Shown: positions 1 to 7,826, counted from the first letter of the stretch. The stretch: DNA of 13,690 bases from Betaproteobacteria bacterium (GCA_021414185.1 JAIOOZ010000643.1:1-13690); one strand, 5' to 3'. Translations and numbers: made by a program. Notes: generated by a model from the letters alone, not told the origin.

Positions 1-19
1 CAGTATCCCTGTAACCTTA

Positions 20-847
20 TTATCTAAACCACGCCTTGAATTTGGCAAACCATCCCGTGGGCACTCCAAAATCCTCAATCACCCGCACCAGGATTACCGA
101 TATATTGTCGCGCCCGCCGCTGTCATTGGCGAGTTGCACCAGCTGCGTCGCCGCCAGCGGCAAATTCGATTGCAGCGTACTCAAGGTCGAATGGATGTCC
201 TCATCCTGGACCATGTCGCTCAAACCGTCCGAGCACAGCAGGTAGATATCGCCGGGCTGGACACTGTACGTGTGAACCTCAGTCTCGACTTCCGGGTCGA
301 TACCGACCGCGCGCGTGACCAGATTCTTGTTCTGCGAGTAGCGCGCCTGTTCCTTCGTAATCATGCCGCTGTCGATCTGTTCCTGCAACAGCGAATGATC
401 GCGCGTCACCTGCTCGAAAGCGTCGCCGCGCAGCCGGTAGAGGCGCGAGTCGCCGATATGGCCGACCGTCATGCGATTGTCGAAAAACAGTGCCACTACG
501 AGGGTGGTGCCCATGCCCGCATATTGCGGCTGGCTCTTGGCGGTCTGGTAAATCGCGGCGTTTGCCTTGGCTGAATTCTCGCGCACGAATTTCTCGGCGA
601 GCGTTTCGCCCGTGCTATCGATCGCGTGCGGCTCGTGGTTTTCGAGCGCCTGCTTCATTTCCGTGCTGAGCATGGCGACCGCGATGCCGCTGGCGACCTC
701 GCCGGCGTTGTAGCCGCCCATGCCGTCAGCCAGCACCGCGAGGCCGATTTCAGCGTCGGTGCCGATGCTGTCTTCGTTATGCGAGCGTACCATGCCCGGA
801 TCGGTGGCGGTGACGACTTCGAGTGCGGTGCCGAGATTGACTATCAT
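20..847 (-). CDS. PP2C-family Ser/Thr protein phosphatase
   Basis: This is a 275-residue metal-dependent (PPM/PP2C, Stp/PrpC-like) phosphatase that should remove phosphates placed by the adjacent kinase. The family's metal-binding motifs are all visible: RSHNED at residues 21-26, DGMGG at 41-45, GDSRLYRL with Asp133, SDGLSDMV with Asp207, and GGRDN with Asp247. No signal peptide or membrane segment is seen, so it should be cytoplasmic, where the kinase domain also lies. The reading frame is open up to an ATG at 913, but the first 22 residues of that version are an Arg-rich tract lying on the kinase's 3' end. The ATG at 845-847, 5 nt after the kinase stop, gives a normal family N-terminus and is preferred, although its ribosome site is weak, which suggests translational coupling. 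Family call is secure; the exact start is less so. Confidence 0.93.
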   Translation of the reverse strand: MIVNLGTALEVVTATDPGMVRSHNEDSIGTDAEIGLAVLADGMGGYNAGEVASGIAVAMLSTEMKQALENHEPHAIDSTGETLAEKFVRENSAKANAAIYQTAKSQPQYAGMGTTLVVALFFDNRMTVGHIGDSRLYRLRGDAFEQVTRDHSLLQEQIDSGMITKEQARYSQNKNLVTRAVGIDPEVETEVHTYSVQPGDIYLLCSDGLSDMVQDEDIHSTLSTLQSNLPLAATQLVQLANDSGGRDNISVILVRVIEDFGVPTGWFAKFKAWFR

Positions 848-852
848 GATCG

Positions 853-3414
853 TTAGATTCCGATGTCGACGACGTCGGACTTCACCGCCGCGTCGCCGCC
901 TTCCGCCATGCACGCCCGGATCGCCTGCGCGAATTCATCGCCAGTCTGGTAGCGGTCTTCGGGCTGCTTGGCGAGTGCCTTGTTGATGATTTCAACCAGG
1001 CACGGCGGCAGCGCCGGGTTGCGCGTCAGAATATCGACGTGCGGTTCGTTGGCGATTTTGAACATCAGTTCCGCCATCGAATCGCCCTGAAACGGCAGAT
1101 AGCCGCAGGTCATCTGGTAGAGAGTCACGCCGAGTGAGAACAAATCCGAACTGCCCTGGATTTTCTTGCCAGACAGCTGCTCGGGCGACAGGTAGCTCGG
1201 CGTGCCGAGGACCATGCCGGTCTTGGTCTTGGATGAATCCGTGATGCGCGCGATGCCGAAGTCGGTGACTTTGACAGTATCGCTCTCGAGCTCGTACATG
1301 ATGTTCGCGGGCTTGATGTCGCGGTGCACGACGTTGTTGGTGTGGGCGTACGACAACGCCTCGGCGACCCGTGCGATGATGCTCATGACCTTCGGCAACG
1401 GCAGCAGAACGTCCGGCTTGATGAACGGCGTGAGATCCTTGCCCTTCAGGAATTCCATGGCGATGTAGGCGAGATCGTGCTCTTCACCGGCATCGAATAT
1501 CGTCACGATATGCGGGTGATTGAGGCGGCCGGCGGTCTCCGCTTCGCGGAAGAAACGGTCTTTCACGTCCTGCAGTTCGTCAGCATCGAACTCCTGCGAC
1601 AGCGCCATGGTTTTGATTGCCACCACGCGCCCGATTTTCGGGTCCTTGCCGAGATAAACCACGCCCATTGCACCCTTGCCGAGTTCTTTCTCGACCTGGT
1701 AGCGGCCCAGCATCGGCTTCTCGACGCCGCCGCCGGGCAGGATCACGGTGCCGCCGGGGTGTCCGCCAGTGCCGCCGAGGATGACCGTCTCGGACATCGC
1801 TTTGGCGCGTCCGACGCGTTCGGAAATATCCTTGAACTTGGGGTTTTTCTCGGCGATATACTTGAACGCGTTTTCCGCCTTGTTGAACTGACGCTTGCGC
1901 TCAAAATCCAGCGCGAGGTTGTAGATCAGATCGAGCACCGAGTCGTCCGGCGGCAACTTGCGGAAATAGTCGAACGCGGTATCCAACTGGCCCTGCCCCT
2001 GGTAACCCAGGCCGAGCATGCGGTGGCTTTGCGCCAGATCGACGTCCGAGCGCGCCTTGCCGCTTTCCGTTACGAGGAAACGCTTGGTAGTCAGCGCAAG
2101 GTGGCCGATGACAAGCAGCGTCACCGCCGCCATCAGCTGTATCCACATCAGTTGCGATCCCATCAGCACGAAATGCGCCACCAACAGGGCGACAAACAAC
2201 GATGCCGTGCAAATCGCCCCCATCCCAGCTTTCAACCGCGGCAGCAGCGCGATCAGGTAAGCAGCCACCAGCAGGAACACCAGCTTCTCGACCCAGATGC
2301 CCCACGTCGGCGCAATAAAAAAATCTTCCTTCATGATGCTCGACACCGAATGTGCGAGGGTCTCCACCGGCGCCATGCGCGGCGCGACCGGCGTGACCTG
2401 TGAAATACCGAGCCCGGTGGCAGTCGCGCCGATCAGCACGATCTTGTCCTGATACTTGGACGCCGGAATCTTGCCGGTGTAGACATCGAAGAAGGAGTCA
2501 ATCGGAAACGCGCGCTTGTCGCCGGAGTCGCTGTAAAAAAACGTATACATGCGCAGTTCGGGGTCGGTGCGCACACGCAGCTTGCCGATGCGCACGTCTT
2601 CGCCCGGCTTGGCTTGAATGTCGGCAACCTGCAGGTTCAGATATTTCGCCACCAGCATCAGCGATAGCGAAGGGAAAAACCGGTCGTAATAGCGCACGAT
2701 CAGGGGCTCGGTGCGCGTTGCGCCATCAACATCCTGCTGCGCGTTCAGGTGGCCTATGCCTACTGCGCTGGCGGTCAGTTCAGGGATCGGGTATGCGGGA
2801 TTGATGCCGGGTGGTGGCAGGACATCGGCGTTCTTGTCCTTGATGAGTATCCCGTTCGCCGCGATATTGTCCGGCAGCGGCTTGTCGGGATTACCCTGCG
2901 GCTCAAAGGGAAACTGCTGGAACACCATCGGCAGCAGCACGTTGTTCGCCTTCTTGAAACTCTCGGCCAGCCGCTGGTCGGTATTGAGGGCGCCGGACGC
3001 TTCCGCGAGCAGGGCCTCGAGCTTCTCGGCGTCGGGATCATGGGAACCCTTGAACTTCGACGCGCCATAAACCTCGTTCAACTTGTTGATGTACGCGAGC
3101 CCTGCATCAACCTGGGGCTCGAAAAAAAATGCCGTATAGCCTATCGTCTTCGCCTTGGCGTTGGCCAGAATGTCGGTCATTTTGGCGTGCACGTCGCGCG
3201 GCCACGGCCAGCGGCCGATGTTCGCAATGCTCTGATCGTCGATCGCGATGACCGCAATGCGATCGGAAGGCGTGCGCGACGCCGACCTCACCCCGAGGTC
3301 GTACGCTTTGCGCTCCAGGCTCTGGATCAGGTCGCCGCCGGATGCGATGAACAGCACCAGCGTAACCACCAATCCGAGAAACCAATCCGACTTCCAAAAA
3401 GTCAAACTTTTCAT
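853..3414 (-). CDS. CHASE2-domain membrane sensor Ser/Thr protein kinase
   Basis: This 853-residue transmembrane kinase has an N-terminal membrane helix (about 11-25), a large extracytoplasmic CHASE2-type sensor (about 26-370), three closely spaced helices (about 376-392, 398-418, 422-441), a TPR-like helical stretch (about 461-537), a Gly-rich linker and a C-terminal Hanks-type kinase domain (about 568-840). All catalytic elements are present: Gly loop GKGAMG at 579-584, Lys601 in VAIK, HRD with Asp699, Asn704, DFG with Asp718, and GTPSYLSPEQ at 737-746. One helix before and three after the sensor is the classic CHASE2 layout. The ligand is unknown. It is transcribed with the PP2C gene, which starts 5 nt after its stop. 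The start has only a modest AGG ribosome site. The linker repeats the motif TVIL at 543-546 and 556-559, which could be autophosphorylation or FHA-docking sites (inference). Confidence 0.95.
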   Translation of the reverse strand: MKSLTFWKSDWFLGLVVTLVLFIASGGDLIQSLERKAYDLGVRSASRTPSDRIAVIAIDDQSIANIGRWPWPRDVHAKMTDILANAKAKTIGYTAFFFEPQVDAGLAYINKLNEVYGASKFKGSHDPDAEKLEALLAEASGALNTDQRLAESFKKANNVLLPMVFQQFPFEPQGNPDKPLPDNIAANGILIKDKNADVLPPPGINPAYPIPELTASAVGIGHLNAQQDVDGATRTEPLIVRYYDRFFPSLSLMLVAKYLNLQVADIQAKPGEDVRIGKLRVRTDPELRMYTFFYSDSGDKRAFPIDSFFDVYTGKIPASKYQDKIVLIGATATGLGISQVTPVAPRMAPVETLAHSVSSIMKEDFFIAPTWGIWVEKLVFLLVAAYLIALLPRLKAGMGAICTASLFVALLVAHFVLMGSQLMWIQLMAAVTLLVIGHLALTTKRFLVTESGKARSDVDLAQSHRMLGLGYQGQGQLDTAFDYFRKLPPDDSVLDLIYNLALDFERKRQFNKAENAFKYIAEKNPKFKDISERVGRAKAMSETVILGGTGGHPGGTVILPGGGVEKPMLGRYQVEKELGKGAMGVVYLGKDPKIGRVVAIKTMALSQEFDADELQDVKDRFFREAETAGRLNHPHIVTIFDAGEEHDLAYIAMEFLKGKDLTPFIKPDVLLPLPKVMSIIARVAEALSYAHTNNVVHRDIKPANIMYELESDTVKVTDFGIARITDSSKTKTGMVLGTPSYLSPEQLSGKKIQGSSDLFSLGVTLYQMTCGYLPFQGDSMAELMFKIANEPHVDILTRNPALPPCLVEIINKALAKQPEDRYQTGDEFAQAIRACMAEGGDAAVKSDVVDIGI

Positions 3415-3491
3415 CCCAATACCTATTTTTTATATTTTTATTCTAATGGGTTAACGGCGAAGACTGAATTATTTTACGGTATTTGCCGACA

Positions 3492-3497
3492 AGTATA
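3492..3497 (-). promoter_or_regulatory. Candidate -10 box for the kinase-phosphatase operon
   Basis: The minus strand reads TATACT about 80 nt upstream of the kinase start, inside an AT-rich tract. The sequence 16-18 bp further upstream (TGGCGC) is a poor -35, so this is only a candidate and would need an activator or extended contacts. Confidence 0.35.
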
Positions 3498-3567
3498 TGA
3501 TTTTTTTCATAAGTGCGCCAGAAACCGCTATTGTTGCCCTGACACTACCCCCGCGAATAAGCACATT

Positions 3568-3598
3568 TTGCTTGCCTAAAGCGTAGTTACGCAAGCAA
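3568..3598. repeat. Inverted repeat upstream of the kinase gene
   Basis: TTGCTTGC (3568-3575) is matched by its exact complement GCAAGCAA (3591-3598) around a 15-nt centre. That centre carries part of a nested alternative stem, GCGTA-GT-TACGC (3581-3592). No T-run follows, so it does not look like a terminator. It could be an operator or a leader structure if transcription of the kinase operon starts upstream of it. Confidence 0.45.
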
Positions 3599-3681
3599 TG
3601 CCTGTACCGGAGAGAAGCCCGGCACGCGCTCAAACGTTAGTAAGCACTCGCGATGACGCCCGCAACGGGTCAAGTACCAAT

Positions 3682-3709
3682 AAAAAGGCCACCGCGGAGG
3701 TGGCCTTTT
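3682..3709 (-). terminator. Rho-independent terminator of the oxalate operon
   Basis: A perfect 11-bp inverted repeat (AAAAGGCCACC at 3683-3693 with GGTGGCCTTTT at 3699-3709) surrounds a 5-nt loop. In the minus-strand transcript the stem ends in a run of five T, 25 nt after the formyltransferase stop codon. The A/T ends on both sides mean it could act in both directions. Confidence 0.9.
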
Positions 3710-3733
3710 CACGCAACAGATTTGAGGTCTGGC

Positions 3734-4666
3734 CTAGCCGCCAAGCAGGCTTCCCGCCTGCAGTCCACCCGTCTGCGCAACCTCGCCGCCCGCCAGCTTC
3801 TTGCCGTCTTCGAAGCGCGCCTTGAGCACCTCGATCATGCCGCCTTGGGCGGTGACCTTGAAGCTTTGCGCCGTCACGTCGGTGATCTCGCCTATCTTGC
3901 CGGCAACGTCCGCAAAGCGCCGGAAGACCAGCTTGCGGGCGTCAAATATATGTAACTTTTTGCCGTTGTGCGTCGTCCATGCGCCCGGCGCGGGATTGCA
4001 GCCGCGTATCAGGTTGTAAACGTGGTCGATGGGCTTGGCCCAGTCTATTTTCGCCTCGGCGCCGCGGCACCAGCCTTCGTAACTCGCCTGCGCCTCGTCC
4101 TGCACGATTTCCTGGTGCTTGCCGGCGACGACCAGATCCGCTGCTTCCACCATTGCGCTCACGCCCTGCGGGAACAAGCGGTCGAAATACACCGTGCCCA
4201 GAGTATCGTCCGCGCTGACCGGCGTCTTTTTCTGCAGGATGACTGCGCCCTCGTCAAGACCGTCCGACGGACGAAATATGGTCAATCCTGTCTCGGTTTC
4301 GCCTTTAATGATCGGCCAGTTGATCGAACTGGGGCCGCGGAACTTGGGCAGCAACGAGGGGTGGTACTGGATGGTGCCGTGGCGCGGAATATTGACGAAT
4401 TCCTGCGGCGCAAATTGCAGCACGAAGGCCATGATGCCGATTTCGACGTCGGCCTCTTTCATCGCCTGCGCCGCTTCGGGTGCGCGCAGCGATTTGAACT
4501 GGTGGACCGTGATGCCTTTTTCCTGCGCCGCCACGCGCAATACGTCGGGCCGCGCGCCTTCCTTCTCGGGCGCGCAAAACACGGCTGCAACCGTGTCGCC
4601 GCGCGCGAGAAATGCCTCCAATACTGCTTTTCCGAAGTCCTGCTGTCCGATGATCGCGATTTTCAT
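3734..4666 (-). CDS. Formyltransferase resembling the 10-formyl-THF dehydrogenase hydrolase domain
   Basis: This 310-residue protein has the formyltransferase fold (N-terminal catalytic domain, then an Fmt-type C-terminal domain from about 205). The segment around HPSLLPKFRG (102-111), SSINW, DGLDEG (135-140) and the C-terminal RGCNPAPGAW is, from memory of the family, much closer to the N-terminal hydrolase domain of 10-formyltetrahydrofolate dehydrogenase than to methionyl-tRNA or GAR formyltransferases, and the length matches that domain. The catalytic His102 and Asp138 are present; the Asn usual two residues before the His in Fmt is Gln100. The ATG at 4664-4666 is preceded by GGAGG and lies 10 nt after the frc stop; the longer frame to 4738 runs into frc. 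The gene is last in the oxc-frc operon, so a role in moving the formyl group between CoA or formate and tetrahydrofolate is likely but inferred. Confidence 0.85.
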   Translation of the reverse strand: MKIAIIGQQDFGKAVLEAFLARGDTVAAVFCAPEKEGARPDVLRVAAQEKGITVHQFKSLRAPEAAQAMKEADVEIGIMAFVLQFAPQEFVNIPRHGTIQYHPSLLPKFRGPSSINWPIIKGETETGLTIFRPSDGLDEGAVILQKKTPVSADDTLGTVYFDRLFPQGVSAMVEAADLVVAGKHQEIVQDEAQASYEGWCRGAEAKIDWAKPIDHVYNLIRGCNPAPGAWTTHNGKKLHIFDARKLVFRRFADVAGKIGEITDVTAQSFKVTAQGGMIEVLKARFEDGKKLAGGEVAQTGGLQAGSLLGG

Positions 4667-4676
4667 GGTGCCTCCG

Positions 4677-5945
4677 CTATTTCGTTTTCGGCGGCATCGA
4701 AAAAGCGCCGGCCTGTTTTTTGGTCGCAATCTCGGCATCGCTCAGACCGAGCACCTCTTTGAGAATCTCTTCGGTGTGCTCGCCGAGCGTCGGTGAGCGT
4801 TTGATCACCGCGGGCGACGCCGACAACTTGATCGGCATGCCGACGTTGAACCACTTGCCGCGCTGGGGATGGTCGAGTTCGACCCACATGTCGCGGCCAC
4901 GCACGTGCTCGTCATTGGCGAGGTCGGTGGTGCTCATGATCGGGCCGCAGGGCACATCCAGTGGATTCAGGATCGCCATCAGTTCACGCTTGGTGTAATT
5001 CTCAGCGAACTTGTTGATCAGCGTCCACATCAGCTGCTGGTTCTTGCGCCGCTCGCTGATGGTGGCAAGCTGCGGATTTGCCGCCATGTCGGGCATGCCG
5101 ACGTCCGGGCCGATACGCTTCGCGAGGCCGTCCCAGACGGCCTCCTGCACCACGACGTAGAGCCAGTCATTGGGGCCGTGCGGCTTGCAGTGGATGGCGT
5201 TGCCAAGCTGCCCGCCACCAGAGTCATTACCGGCGCGCGGCACGTCGCCCATGTTCTGATAAGTCGGCACCGAATACTCGGGCAGCCCGCCGTGGTTGAG
5301 CCGCTGGTGGTCGCGGAATTTGACGCGGCACAGGTTCATCACGCCGTCCATCATTGCCACTTCGACGTACTGCCCCTGTCCCGTTTTTTCCGCGTGCCGC
5401 AGCGCCGCGAGCAGGCCGATCGCGAGGTGCAGGCCGGTGCCCGAGTCGCCGATCTGCGCGCCGGTGACAAACGGCGGGCCGTCCGGAACACCGGTGGTGC
5501 TCATCGCGCCGCCCATCGCCTGCGCCACGTTTTCGTAAGCCTTGAAATCGGAATACGGGCCGGTGGAGCCGAAACCCTTGATCGATCCCATCACGATCTT
5601 CGGGTTGATCTCGTGGATTTTCTCCCAGGTGAAACCGAAGCGGTCGAGCACGCCGGGGCCGAAGTTCTCCATGATGATGTCGCACTTCTTCAGCAGATCC
5701 ACGAACACCTGCTTGCCTTCGGCGCTCTTCATGTTCACGGTGATCGAGCGCTTGTTGCAGTTCAGCATCGTGAAGTAGAGGCTGTCGGCCTTGGGCACAT
5801 CGCGCAACTGGCCGCGCGTCGCATCGCCGACGGGGTTCTCGAACTTGATGACATCCGCGCCCATCCACGCCAGCAGTTGCGAACACGTTGGCCCTGCCTG
5901 GACATGCGTCATATCCAGTATTCGAACGCCCTTCAATGCTTCCAT
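4677..5945 (-). CDS. frc: Formyl-CoA:oxalate CoA-transferase
   Basis: This class III (CaiB/BaiF) CoA-transferase of 422 residues moves CoA from formyl-CoA to oxalate, giving oxalyl-CoA and formate, the activation step of oxalate catabolism in the cytoplasm. The N-terminal LDMTHVQAGP, NCNKRSI, ENFGPGVLDRFGFTWE and LCRVKFRDHQRL segments match the Oxalobacter Frc and E. coli YfdW family closely. The catalytic Asp is Asp167 in GAQIGDSGTG (Asp169 in Oxalobacter). The glycine loop reads SGGGQ (242-246) instead of GGGGQ. At the position of Oxalobacter Trp48 there is Gln46, in TRGQLRD, as in YfdW. An AGAGGAAG ribosome site precedes the ATG. It lies 129 nt downstream of oxc and 10 nt upstream of the formyltransferase start. 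A related CaiB-type activity cannot be excluded, but next to oxc this is the best call. Confidence 0.95.
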   Translation of the reverse strand: MEALKGVRILDMTHVQAGPTCSQLLAWMGADVIKFENPVGDATRGQLRDVPKADSLYFTMLNCNKRSITVNMKSAEGKQVFVDLLKKCDIIMENFGPGVLDRFGFTWEKIHEINPKIVMGSIKGFGSTGPYSDFKAYENVAQAMGGAMSTTGVPDGPPFVTGAQIGDSGTGLHLAIGLLAALRHAEKTGQGQYVEVAMMDGVMNLCRVKFRDHQRLNHGGLPEYSVPTYQNMGDVPRAGNDSGGGQLGNAIHCKPHGPNDWLYVVVQEAVWDGLAKRIGPDVGMPDMAANPQLATISERRKNQQLMWTLINKFAENYTKRELMAILNPLDVPCGPIMSTTDLANDEHVRGRDMWVELDHPQRGKWFNVGMPIKLSASPAVIKRSPTLGEHTEEILKEVLGLSDAEIATKKQAGAFSMPPKTK

Positions 5946-5992
5946 GATCTTCCTCTCGATACAGTTTCCCGGCGGACCGTGAACGGCGCCAA

Positions 5993-6074
5993 CGTCCGTT
6001 CGTCGGGACGCCCGCTTGAGCGGCGCACCCCGAAATCCATTTTTTTCTAACGCTTCTCGCGTCCGCTCGAAGCG
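5993..6074 (-). other. oxc-frc spacer with several stem-loops
   Basis: The 129-nt gap between oxc and frc can fold into small hairpins: CGTCC/GGACG (5993-5997 with 6006-6010), CCGCT/AGCGG (6012-6016 with 6019-6023) and CGCTTC/GAAGCG (6051-6056 with 6069-6074). The last begins directly after the oxc stop. In the minus-strand transcript it is followed by A-rich, not U-rich, sequence, so it is not an intrinsic terminator; it might stabilise the oxc message end or set the oxc/frc ratio. Confidence 0.4.
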
Positions 6075-7826
6075 CTATTTCTTTTTCGCGCTTTGCGGAT
6101 TCAGGCTCGTGATGCGGCCGCTTTCGGTGCCGGCGTTTTCATCGATGACGGCATTGATGAGCGTGGGCTTCTTCGAGCGCACGGCTTCTTCCATCGCCTT
6201 GCGCAGTTCGGCAGGCGTCGTGACATGCGCGCCGACGCCGCCGAACGCTTCAATTATTTTGTCGTAGCGCGCGCCCTTGACGAACACGGTGGGCGCCACG
6301 TCGGGACCGCCCGCCAGGTTGACGTCGGTGCCTTTATAGACGCCGTTGTTGTTCATGATCACGATGCAAACCGGCAGGTTGTAGCGGCAGATGGTCTCGA
6401 CTTCCATGCCGGAGAAACCGAACGCGCTGTCGCCTTCGATCGCGATCACCTGCTGCCTGGTCACCACGGCGGCCGCCACGCAATAGCCCATGCCGACGCC
6501 CATGATGCCCCAGGTGCCGACATCGATGCGCTTGCGCGGCTTGTACATGTCGACGATGCTGCGCGTGAAATCGAGCGCGTTTGCACCCTCGTTGACGAGC
6601 ATCGCGTCCGGATTTGCTTTGACGATGTCGCGCACCACGTTGAGCGCGCTGTGGAAGTTCATCGGCGACGGGTCCTTCGCCAGCGTCTCGGCCATCTTCG
6701 CGATGTTGGTCGTCTTCTTCTCGTTAATCGCGTTCAGCCAGTCGGCCGGCGGCTTCGGCCAGTTCGACCCCATGCCGGCCAGCAGCGCCGACACGCAAGA
6801 CCGGATGTCTCCCACCACCGGCGCGTCGATGCGCACGTTGCTGTCGGCTTCCTGCGGCGAGATGTCGATCTGGACGAACTTCTGGCCACCCCAGTCCTTG
6901 TGGCCCTTGCCGCCCCAGGTTTTGCCCTTGCCATGCGACAGTAACCAGTTGAGGCGCGCGCCGATCAGCATCACCACATCGGCCCCCGGCAGAACGAAGG
7001 AGCGCGCCGCGGACGCAGACTGCTCGTGCGTGTCCGGCAGCAAGCCCTTCGCCATCGACATCGAGAGGTACGGGATGCCGGTTTTTTCCACCAACGCCTT
7101 GATATCTGCATCGGCTTGCGCGTAGGCGGCGCCCTTGCCGAGGATGATCAGCGGCTTCTTCGCCCCTTTCAGCAAGTCGAGCGCGCGCTTGACTGCGTCG
7201 GGTGCGGGAATCTGCTGCGGCGCCGGATCGACGACCTTGATGAGCGTTTTTCTGCCGCGTTCAGCGTCGATACTCTGCGCGAACAGTTTCGCCGGCAGGT
7301 CGAGGTAGACGCCACCCGGACGCCCCGACACGGCGGCGCGGATCGCGCGCGCGAGGCCGACACCGATGTCGTCGGCATGCAGCACGCGAAACGCGGCCTT
7401 GGCGACCGGCTTGGCGATGGCCAGCTGATCCATTTCTTCGTAGTCGCCCTGCTGCAGGTCGACGATCTCGCGCTCGCTCGAGCCGCTGATGAGGATCATC
7501 GGAAAGCAGTTGACGGTGGCGTGGGCAAGCGCATTGAGACCATTGAGAAAGCCCGGGGCCGACACCGTCAGGCAGATCCCAGGTTTCTGCGTGAGAAAGC
7601 CGGCGATCGACGCGGCGTAGCCGGCGTTCTGCTCATGACGGAACGACAGCATGCGCAGGCCCGCGGCCTGTGCTTTGCGGGTGAGGTCGGTGATCGGGAT
7701 GCCGGGCAGACCGAAAATCGTGTCGATGCCGTTCAACTTGAGGGCATCGATGAGCAGGTTAAAACCGTCGGTCATTTCCTGTCCGGTGGCAACGCCCTTG
7801 TCTTTGCTGTCGGTGACCGTGTCCAT
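6075..7826 (-). CDS. oxc: Oxalyl-CoA decarboxylase (thiamine diphosphate-dependent)
   Basis: This 583-residue enzyme converts oxalyl-CoA to formyl-CoA and CO2. It has the three-domain ThDP layout. The N-terminal catalytic Glu65 sits in SFRHEQNAGYAAS. The highly characteristic stretch from SGSSERE to DYEEMDQ and the GKGAAYAQ segment follow, and the C-terminal ThDP motif runs GDSAFGFSG (465-473) to MNNNGVYKG, with Asp466 and the N492-494 cluster. The C-terminal tail ESGRITSLN carries the Ser that in the Oxalobacter enzyme closes over the substrate. Those segments are nearly identical to Oxalobacter OXC (568 residues) and separate it from acetolactate synthases. The ATG has a strong AAGGAG site 5-6 nt upstream. 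It is the first gene of the operon with frc and the formyltransferase, and faces a Crp/Fnr regulator across a 145-nt gap holding a symmetrical operator. Confidence 0.97.
   Translation of the reverse strand: MDTVTDSKDKGVATGQEMTDGFNLLIDALKLNGIDTIFGLPGIPITDLTRKAQAAGLRMLSFRHEQNAGYAASIAGFLTQKPGICLTVSAPGFLNGLNALAHATVNCFPMILISGSSEREIVDLQQGDYEEMDQLAIAKPVAKAAFRVLHADDIGVGLARAIRAAVSGRPGGVYLDLPAKLFAQSIDAERGRKTLIKVVDPAPQQIPAPDAVKRALDLLKGAKKPLIILGKGAAYAQADADIKALVEKTGIPYLSMSMAKGLLPDTHEQSASAARSFVLPGADVVMLIGARLNWLLSHGKGKTWGGKGHKDWGGQKFVQIDISPQEADSNVRIDAPVVGDIRSCVSALLAGMGSNWPKPPADWLNAINEKKTTNIAKMAETLAKDPSPMNFHSALNVVRDIVKANPDAMLVNEGANALDFTRSIVDMYKPRKRIDVGTWGIMGVGMGYCVAAAVVTRQQVIAIEGDSAFGFSGMEVETICRYNLPVCIVIMNNNGVYKGTDVNLAGGPDVAPTVFVKGARYDKIIEAFGGVGAHVTTPAELRKAMEEAVRSKKPTLINAVIDENAGTESGRITSLNPQSAKKK

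Larger units (their letters stand above)
3415..3733. other. Intergenic region between kinase and formyltransferase genes
   Basis: This stretch of about 320 nt separates the oxalate operon from the kinase operon. The part nearest the kinase (3415-3530) is markedly AT-rich compared with the rest of the window. It holds a candidate minus-strand -10 box, an inverted repeat at 3568-3598 and the operon terminator at 3682-3709. The short plus-strand frame crossing it has no ribosome site and no recognisable protein, so I see no gene here. Confidence 0.7.

Noticed and set aside
848..913. Longer PP2C start at 913
   Set aside because: The extra residues are an Arg-rich shadow of the kinase 3' end; the ATG at 847 gives the normal family N-terminus.
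1324..2403. Long plus-strand frame opposite the kinase gene
   Set aside because: It is a mirror of the kinase coding sequence in GC-rich DNA, with low-complexity His/Arg/Gln-rich translation and no ribosome site.
3598..3825. Plus-strand 75-codon frame across the terminator
   Set aside because: It has no ribosome site, crosses a strong terminator, runs into the formyltransferase gene on the other strand and has no recognisable features.
3734..4666. Methionyl-tRNA formyltransferase (fmt)
   Set aside because: Fold and C-terminal domain agree, but the central motifs fit the 10-formyl-THF dehydrogenase hydrolase domain better, the Asn of the triad is Gln, and the usual fmt neighbour def is absent.
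6051..6074. Terminator directly after oxc
   Set aside because: On the coding strand the stem is followed by A-rich, not T-rich, sequence.
6075..7826. Acetolactate synthase or other generic ThDP enzyme
   Set aside because: Long oxalyl-CoA decarboxylase-specific segments, the C-terminal ESGRITSLN tail and the frc neighbour make oxc far more likely.
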